Part shown: piece after piece, positions 59,678 to 64,000 of the stretch
How positions within the stretch are numbered: the first letter of the stretch is position 1
Layout: every line of letters starts with the position of its first letter
DNA from: Bradyrhizobium sp. WBAH42
GTDB taxonomy: Bacteria; Pseudomonadota; Alphaproteobacteria; Rhizobiales; Xanthobacteraceae
NCBI RefSeq assembly: GCF_024585265.1
Contig: NZ_CP036533.1
Location: 6,581,001 to 6,645,000 of the forward strand
Direction of reading: 5' to 3'
DNA length: 64,000 bases
Position numbers and translations under genes: made by a program
The notes under the pieces: generated by a model
Seen by the model: only the letters and a program-made list of their open reading frames with translations
What the model was told of the DNA's origin: nothing
Databases searched by the model: none

Positions 59678-61351
59678 CTAAATGACGTTCTCCGTGGCGG
59701 CTTCGCGAGGACTCTGCATCGCAAAGCCTTGGTAGCCATTCGCGGCGACCTCGTCGCATTTCTGGCGATAACTGCCGACACCGCCGCAATAGGACAGAAC
59801 GCGGCGCGGCTTGCCTTCGACATTCGAGCCCAAGTACCAGGAATTGGTCTTGGCGATCAGCGTCGCATTGGCGATCTCATCGTGATGCGCCACCCAGCTG
59901 TCCTCGGCGTCCTTCGTCGGCTCGACGACGTCAAGGCTCTTGCTGCGCATGTACCTGATGCAACCGTCGATCCATTCGACCTGCTGCTGCAGGCATGTCG
60001 TCATGTTGCAGAGCGCCGCCGAAGGCGCGAGCGGCACGGCGGTGGTGAAGAGATTCGGGTAGCCGTGAACCTGCAGACCCATCGTCGTGCGGATGTCCCT
60101 GCTCCAGTCTTCCTTCAGCGAACGGCCCCCCCGACCCCTGATATCGATGCGCGTCAACGCACCGGTTCCGGCGTCGAATCCGGTTGCCAGAATGATGATG
60201 TCGAGCTCGTGGATCGTTCCGTCGGCCGTCTGGATGCCCGCAGGCGTCACACGTTCGATCGGATTGGATTTGACGCCGACGATCTCGACATTCGGACGAT
60301 GGAAGGCTTCGAGAAATTTTTGCTCCAGCGGCACACGGTGCGTCCCGAAGCCATAATCGGTCGGAATTAGGGCTTCGCACAGCTTCGAATCCTTGAGCCG
60401 CTCGCGCATCTTCTCGCGCACGAATTCGGAGATCTCGGCGTTGACCTCGGGGTCAAAAAACAGCTCGGCGAAGGACGATATCCACAGCTTCAGGGAGCCG
60501 TCATCCCAGCAAGCCTGGAGTACCTCTCGGCGACGCTCCGGGGTGAGACCTGCCCAGGTGTGCTCGAAGTCGTATTCGAACCCGGTAAAGGTGTGCGGCA
60601 GGCGCTCGGTGAACGACGTGAACTTCGACTTATAGACCTCGACATCGGCCGCGCCGTATTTCGGATTCTTCATCGGGATGATGTATTGCGGGGTGCGGAT
60701 GAACACCTTGAGATGGCCGACCTCGCCGGCGATTGTCTGTATGACCTGAATGCCGGTCGCTCCGTTACCAATGACGCCGACACGCTTGCCTGCGAGGTCG
60801 ACCGGCTGCTTCGGCCAGCGCGCCGTGTGAAACAACTGCCCCTTGAATGTCTCTTGACCTGGAAAGGACACGTGTGGGGCCGAGAGCATGCCGCAGCAGG
60901 TAACCAGGAACTGGGTGTCGATCACGTCACCCTTCTCGGTCGTGACCAGCCAGCGGTGGGTTGCCTCGTTGAAATGCGCGCTATTGACCGTGGTACTGAA
61001 CTGGATGTCCTTGCGGAGATCCAGACGGTCGGCGACGTAGTTCAGCCAACGTTCGATTTCCGGCTGGCCCGGGAATTTCTCGCTCCAGCTCCATCCCTTG
61101 TAGAGCGCCTCGGAGAAGAGATACTGATAAATATAGGCTTCCGAATCGAAGCGCGCGCCGGGATAGCGATTCCAATACCAGGTGCCGCCGACGCCGGGGG
61201 CTGCGTCAATCGCCATCACCTTCAACCCCTGCTCGCGCAGACGGTAGAGCGCATAGAGTCCGGCGACGCCGGCTCCGATCACCACCGCATCGAAGCGCGC
61301 CGTCACATGCGCGCCGTTGCCTCCATTGGACTTGGTCGCATCTTCCGCCAT
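59678..61351 (-). CDS. Baeyer-Villiger-type flavin monooxygenase
   Basis: 557 residues. Two Rossmann motifs (GAGVAGLY at 26-33 for FAD, GNGATG at 195-200 for NADPH) flank the fingerprint [12 protein letters not shown] at 169-180, which fits FxGxxxHTxxWP. It inserts oxygen next to a ketone to give an ester or lactone. AAGGAGG precedes the ATG. It is first in the operon with the serine hydrolase, divergent from an AraC-type regulator. Cyclohexanone-type or aryl ketones are possible substrates. Confidence 0.91.
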   Translation of the reverse strand: MAEDATKSNGGNGAHVTARFDAVVIGAGVAGLYALYRLREQGLKVMAIDAAPGVGGTWYWNRYPGARFDSEAYIYQYLFSEALYKGWSWSEKFPGQPEIERWLNYVADRLDLRKDIQFSTTVNSAHFNEATHRWLVTTEKGDVIDTQFLVTCCGMLSAPHVSFPGQETFKGQLFHTARWPKQPVDLAGKRVGVIGNGATGIQVIQTIAGEVGHLKVFIRTPQYIIPMKNPKYGAADVEVYKSKFTSFTERLPHTFTGFEYDFEHTWAGLTPERRREVLQACWDDGSLKLWISSFAELFFDPEVNAEISEFVREKMRERLKDSKLCEALIPTDYGFGTHRVPLEQKFLEAFHRPNVEIVGVKSNPIERVTPAGIQTADGTIHELDIIILATGFDAGTGALTRIDIRGRGGRSLKEDWSRDIRTTMGLQVHGYPNLFTTAVPLAPSAALCNMTTCLQQQVEWIDGCIRYMRSKSLDVVEPTKDAEDSWVAHHDEIANATLIAKTNSWYLGSNVEGKPRRVLSYCGGVGSYRQKCDEVAANGYQGFAMQSPREAATENVI

Positions 61352-61718
61352 ATTTCCCTCCTTGATGTTTTCTGAGTGCGCACGACCTTGCCCACCCGTC
61401 GCAGGGTCGGGTGGTGGTGCATCGCATCATTTCCCGTTTCGACAAGTCGAAGGGGCTGTTTCACCCGCGGCGTTTGCGCCGCTCTCTCCGCTCATGCCTG
61501 AAACGCGAGACAGCCTACGAGCGTGCTGACGCTCGCGGCTTGAACGAAACCGACAATCCTTTGAACGACGTGGGTGGTGCCGCGCCGCGAGGGCCGCAGT
61601 TCCTGGTGCAACTCGCTTGGCAAATGGCAAAACCAGCTTATGCTGCGCGGTTGCCATCCGGCCAATGAGAGAAAAAGCGGCTAACGCTTCCCAGAATCCA
61701 GGGAGGGAGGCTTGCGCG
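61352..61718. other. Divergent promoter region of the BVMO operon and AraC gene
   Basis: 367 bases without a gene, holding both start regions. GGGAGGGAGG precedes the AraC ATG. No perfect dyad or repeated half-site could be identified by eye. Confidence 0.5.
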
Positions 61719-62606
61719 ATGGGCCAATTCATCACGGTCGAGGAGCTGCCGCGCTACGCTCCTGGCGAACTGATGTTGGACAGCTCCGCGGTGGGAAAGG
61801 CCGATTTTCGGCTACGGGTGTTCCGCTATGCACCGTCTGACATCTGGGTGCCCCCGTCCGAGAACTATCTGATCGTCCTCTACCGCGAGGGCGCGACAGC
61901 GATGAACCGCAGGGTTACCGGGGCCTGGAAGCAGGATCACGTCGGCCGCGGCATCACGACGCTGCTCACGCGCGCGGAAGGCTCGAACTGGCGATGGAGC
62001 CAGGATATCGAGGTCAGTCATTTCTACATTTCACCGGCGTTTATGGCGAAGACTGCAAGCGAGGCGTTCGATCGCGATGCGCAACACGTCGAACTTCACG
62101 ACTTGCTCAAGGTCGAAGACCCAATCCTGACCTGGATTGGTGATCAGATGGTGCAGGAGGTTGCGGCGGGGGGCCCCGGTGGCCGGCTCTGCTACGATGC
62201 GCTGGCGCTTCAGGCCAGCGTGCACGTCCTGCGAAGATATGCCTCGGTGCAGTTCAAATTGCCCTGTTCGCAGGGGCGTTTCAGGCCTGCCCATGCAAGA
62301 CTGATCGAGGACTATATCGAACAAAACATCTCGAGAAACATTACGCTCGAGGAATTGGCCAATATCTGCAACTGCTCGCCCGTTCAGTTCGCACGCAAAT
62401 TCCATGTGCATTATGGAATGCGGCCACACGCCTTTGTCTTGAGCCGCAAGGTGGAACGCGCGTGCCAGTATCTGCGCAAGGATCGCCTGGCGTTGAAAGA
62501 GATCGCGCTGCTGAGCGGATTTTCAGATCAGAGTCATCTCAACCGAATCTTCCGCCGGCAGATGAACATGACGCCGGCGGAATATCGCAGGCAATACATC
62601 GGCTAG
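61719..62606 (+). CDS. AraC-family transcriptional regulator
   Basis: 295 residues from ATG 61719 with GGAGG upstream. An N-terminal effector domain (AraC-binding-like, with YAPSDIWVPPSENYLIVLYR) is followed by a C-terminal double helix-turn-helix (NITLEELANICNCSPVQFAR, RLALKEIALLSGFSDQSHLN) with the FRRQMNMTPAEYRR ending. It most likely activates the divergent BVMO-hydrolase operon in response to its substrate. Confidence 0.9.
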   Translation: MGQFITVEELPRYAPGELMLDSSAVGKADFRLRVFRYAPSDIWVPPSENYLIVLYREGATAMNRRVTGAWKQDHVGRGITTLLTRAEGSNWRWSQDIEVSHFYISPAFMAKTASEAFDRDAQHVELHDLLKVEDPILTWIGDQMVQEVAAGGPGGRLCYDALALQASVHVLRRYASVQFKLPCSQGRFRPAHARLIEDYIEQNISRNITLEELANICNCSPVQFARKFHVHYGMRPHAFVLSRKVERACQYLRKDRLALKEIALLSGFSDQSHLNRIFRRQMNMTPAEYRRQYIG

Positions 62607-63268
62607 GCCGCTTTCTCTCTCGCTGGCATTGCCTATGCGGTCGAGTAGGGCTGGCTGATGCTTCACGAAAGCGGAACTTACGCGAAGCTGCTCGCCCCCG
62701 GCGAAGATCTCCTCGCGACCGCTACGTCCGCAATGGCTTGGAATATCCCAGCCTTGCCGCCCTGCTCCGCGCGATCGAGGCCGAACACGCTTACAAGGGA
62801 TATGGAGCTGGCCTTCAGAACGTCCCTACGCTCTTCTCCATTGGCTCAGATCACACCCACGATGATCAATACTCCGAGCTCAATCAGTAGGAGCGTACCG
62901 GTGCCTGCGGAGATGAGAAACAAATCACCTAGTGACAAGTGCATGATCTGGCTCACATTTTGCCCTAGAAGCGGCCCTTGCATCCCTGGAACAGGGCTGG
63001 CAGGGCGGGATGATGGGGGCCGCTTCTAGGAGGTCCTTGACGCGTTCATCCGGCGCCAAGCGGTTCTCATTCTAATCCAAATTTAAATCTCGTCCAGCAT
63101 TTAATTTATTTAAAATAGCTGATTATATATTAACATTTAATCGAGCCACAGCTCGAGAATGCCTGGGATGGCACCGTGTCGGATGCGTTGTTCGATTACT
63201 CTGAGGATCCAAGTGAGCTCAGACAGGCTGTTGAGCCGGAGGATAGGCAGACTAGACAACTCCTCCCC
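62607..63268. other. AT-rich noncoding islet
   Basis: 662 bases without a convincing gene. It contains the long inverted repeat 62963-63030 and, at about 63070-63145, an unusually AT-rich tract (ATTTAATTTATTTAAAATAG) in otherwise GC-rich DNA. A foreign or relic element is likely. Confidence 0.5.
62963..63030. repeat. Inverted repeat with 14-bp perfect arms
   Basis: CCTAGAAGCGGCCC at 62963-62976 and its exact complement GGGCCGCTTCTAGG at 63017-63030, separated by 40 bases that contain a smaller CCCTG-GAA-CAGGG hairpin. It may be a MITE-like remnant or a structured RNA element. Confidence 0.7.
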
Positions 63269-64000
63269 CTAATATTTCGTCATTGAATTGACGGCCTCCG
63301 CAATGGCAACGGGGTCTGCGTGCGTGACCATATGTCCGGCATTCGGAACCAGGTGAAGATCGGACCGAGGCAGCGCCTGATGTAAATCTCGAGCTTGTTT
63401 CTGTTCGATCACCTGGTCCTCTGCTCCATGGAAGATTTTCACGCGGGGGCTCATGGTCGAATAGTGGGCTTGGAACTGTGTTGCAGTTGGAATGAGGAGT
63501 GCGCTTTCCTCCGCAGCCGCTCTCAATTGTGTGGGCCTGAGAACGAGAGACGCTGGAAATTCGTTCTTGAATGTCGACGGGACGGACCGGGGCGCGAAAA
63601 TCTTGCGGAAGGCTCCCGGCAACATGGCCCACGAGATGATCGGCGCGACAGTGTAGCTGACCAAGTCGCCCAAGACCGGTATGGCCGGACCTGACATCAA
63701 CCACACATCCAATCGGATGGTCGGGAAGTAGTAGCCGGACGCAAGCACAAGACCCCGGATCGGATAATCCTTCCGCATGCCGAGAGCGATAGCGACCAAG
63801 GCGCCCCAAGAATGGCCCAGCACCACAGGATCGCGGATCCCGAGTTGCTCGAGCCCCTTCACCAGCAGAGCTGCTTGAGCCGTTGCGCTCCATAGTCGAA
63901 GCCGCGGCCGCTGACTATAGCCAAAGCCCGGACGGTCAAAGCACACCACGCGATTGCTGCGGGCAAGAAGATCGACCAGCCCACCGATCATGAAGTCCTG
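63269..64000 (-). CDS. Alpha/beta hydrolase (N-terminus beyond the right edge)
   Basis: The frame stays open to base 64000, giving about 243 residues of an alpha/beta hydrolase. The nucleophile elbow GHSWGA follows VVLGHSWGALVAIALGM; the acid is in GAEDQV and the histidine in NAGHMVTHADP. The HG oxyanion segment lies outside the window. It follows the AT-rich islet; substrate unknown. Confidence 0.83.
   Translation of the reverse strand, partial: QDFMIGGLVDLLARSNRVVCFDRPGFGYSQRPRLRLWSATAQAALLVKGLEQLGIRDPVVLGHSWGALVAIALGMRKDYPIRGLVLASGYYFPTIRLDVWLMSGPAIPVLGDLVSYTVAPIISWAMLPGAFRKIFAPRSVPSTFKNEFPASLVLRPTQLRAAAEESALLIPTATQFQAHYSTMSPRVKIFHGAEDQVIEQKQARDLHQALPRSDLHLVPNAGHMVTHADPVAIAEAVNSMTKY

Noticed and set aside
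62658..63029. 123-codon frame after the AraC gene
   Set aside because: Runs through the inverted repeat, no ribosome site, atypical composition; treated as noncoding.

Overview
The window looks like a high-GC alphaproteobacterial chromosome, most likely Bradyrhizobium or a close Nitrobacteraceae relative. Indicators are a class I PHA synthase with FixK/FNR-type boxes in its promoter region, several CoA-dependent aromatic catabolic operons, a DUF3551 protein, CsbD and PRC-barrel stress proteins, short GAGCATGATC-bounded palindromic repeats and an alphaproteobacterial LexA box. No rRNA, tRNA, CRISPR array, integrase or intact IS was seen. The assignment is inference from gene content, not a database match.

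1-2.1 kb: the 5' part of phaC and a CBS/BON-domain gene are divergent, with a TTGA-N6-TCAA box serving each. 2.2-18.3 kb: an aryl-CoA catabolic regulon, best explained as aerobic 2-aminobenzoate (anthranilate) or salicylate degradation. It holds an aryl-CoA ligase, the large monooxygenase/Old-Yellow-Enzyme fusion, RidA, crotonase, SDR, acyl-CoA dehydrogenase, a second ligase, an octopine/nopaline-dehydrogenase-like protein, a 3-hydroxyacyl-CoA dehydrogenase, a Liv-type binding protein and a MarR regulator. Six copies of one AT-rich inverted repeat stand before its transcription units. 18.3-28.9 kb: a second catabolic region with a 2,5-dihydroxypyridine-dioxygenase-like enzyme, a nitrate/sulfonate-type ABC importer, an IlvD/Edd dehydratase, a two-component flavin monooxygenase and a CaiB/BaiF CoA-transferase.

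29-41 kb: accessory DNA. A decayed phage packaging module (terminase cut off and fused to a membrane tail) is followed by a run of single genes separated by copies of an unusual repeat: a GC stem-loop, a 10-15 nt linker and a conserved 42-nt tail, all on the same strand. Two copies bracket a lower-GC polymorphic-toxin islet with an AHH-nuclease protein, an Imm11/DUF1629 immunity gene and a decayed second immunity gene. Next to it a DUF4261 gene has a LexA box upstream. 41-52.5 kb: many very small stress-type secreted or membrane proteins, plus an atypical NRAMP transporter, an enolase-superfamily enzyme and arginase.

52.6-64 kb: ThuA-like protein, secreted C13 (legumain-like) peptidase, periplasmic cupin, phytochelatin-synthase-like cysteine peptidase, isoprenylcysteine-methyltransferase-like protein, a secreted six-hairpin-glycosidase-like protein, then a Baeyer-Villiger monooxygenase and serine hydrolase operon divergent from an AraC regulator, an AT-rich noncoding islet and a truncated alpha/beta hydrolase at the right edge.
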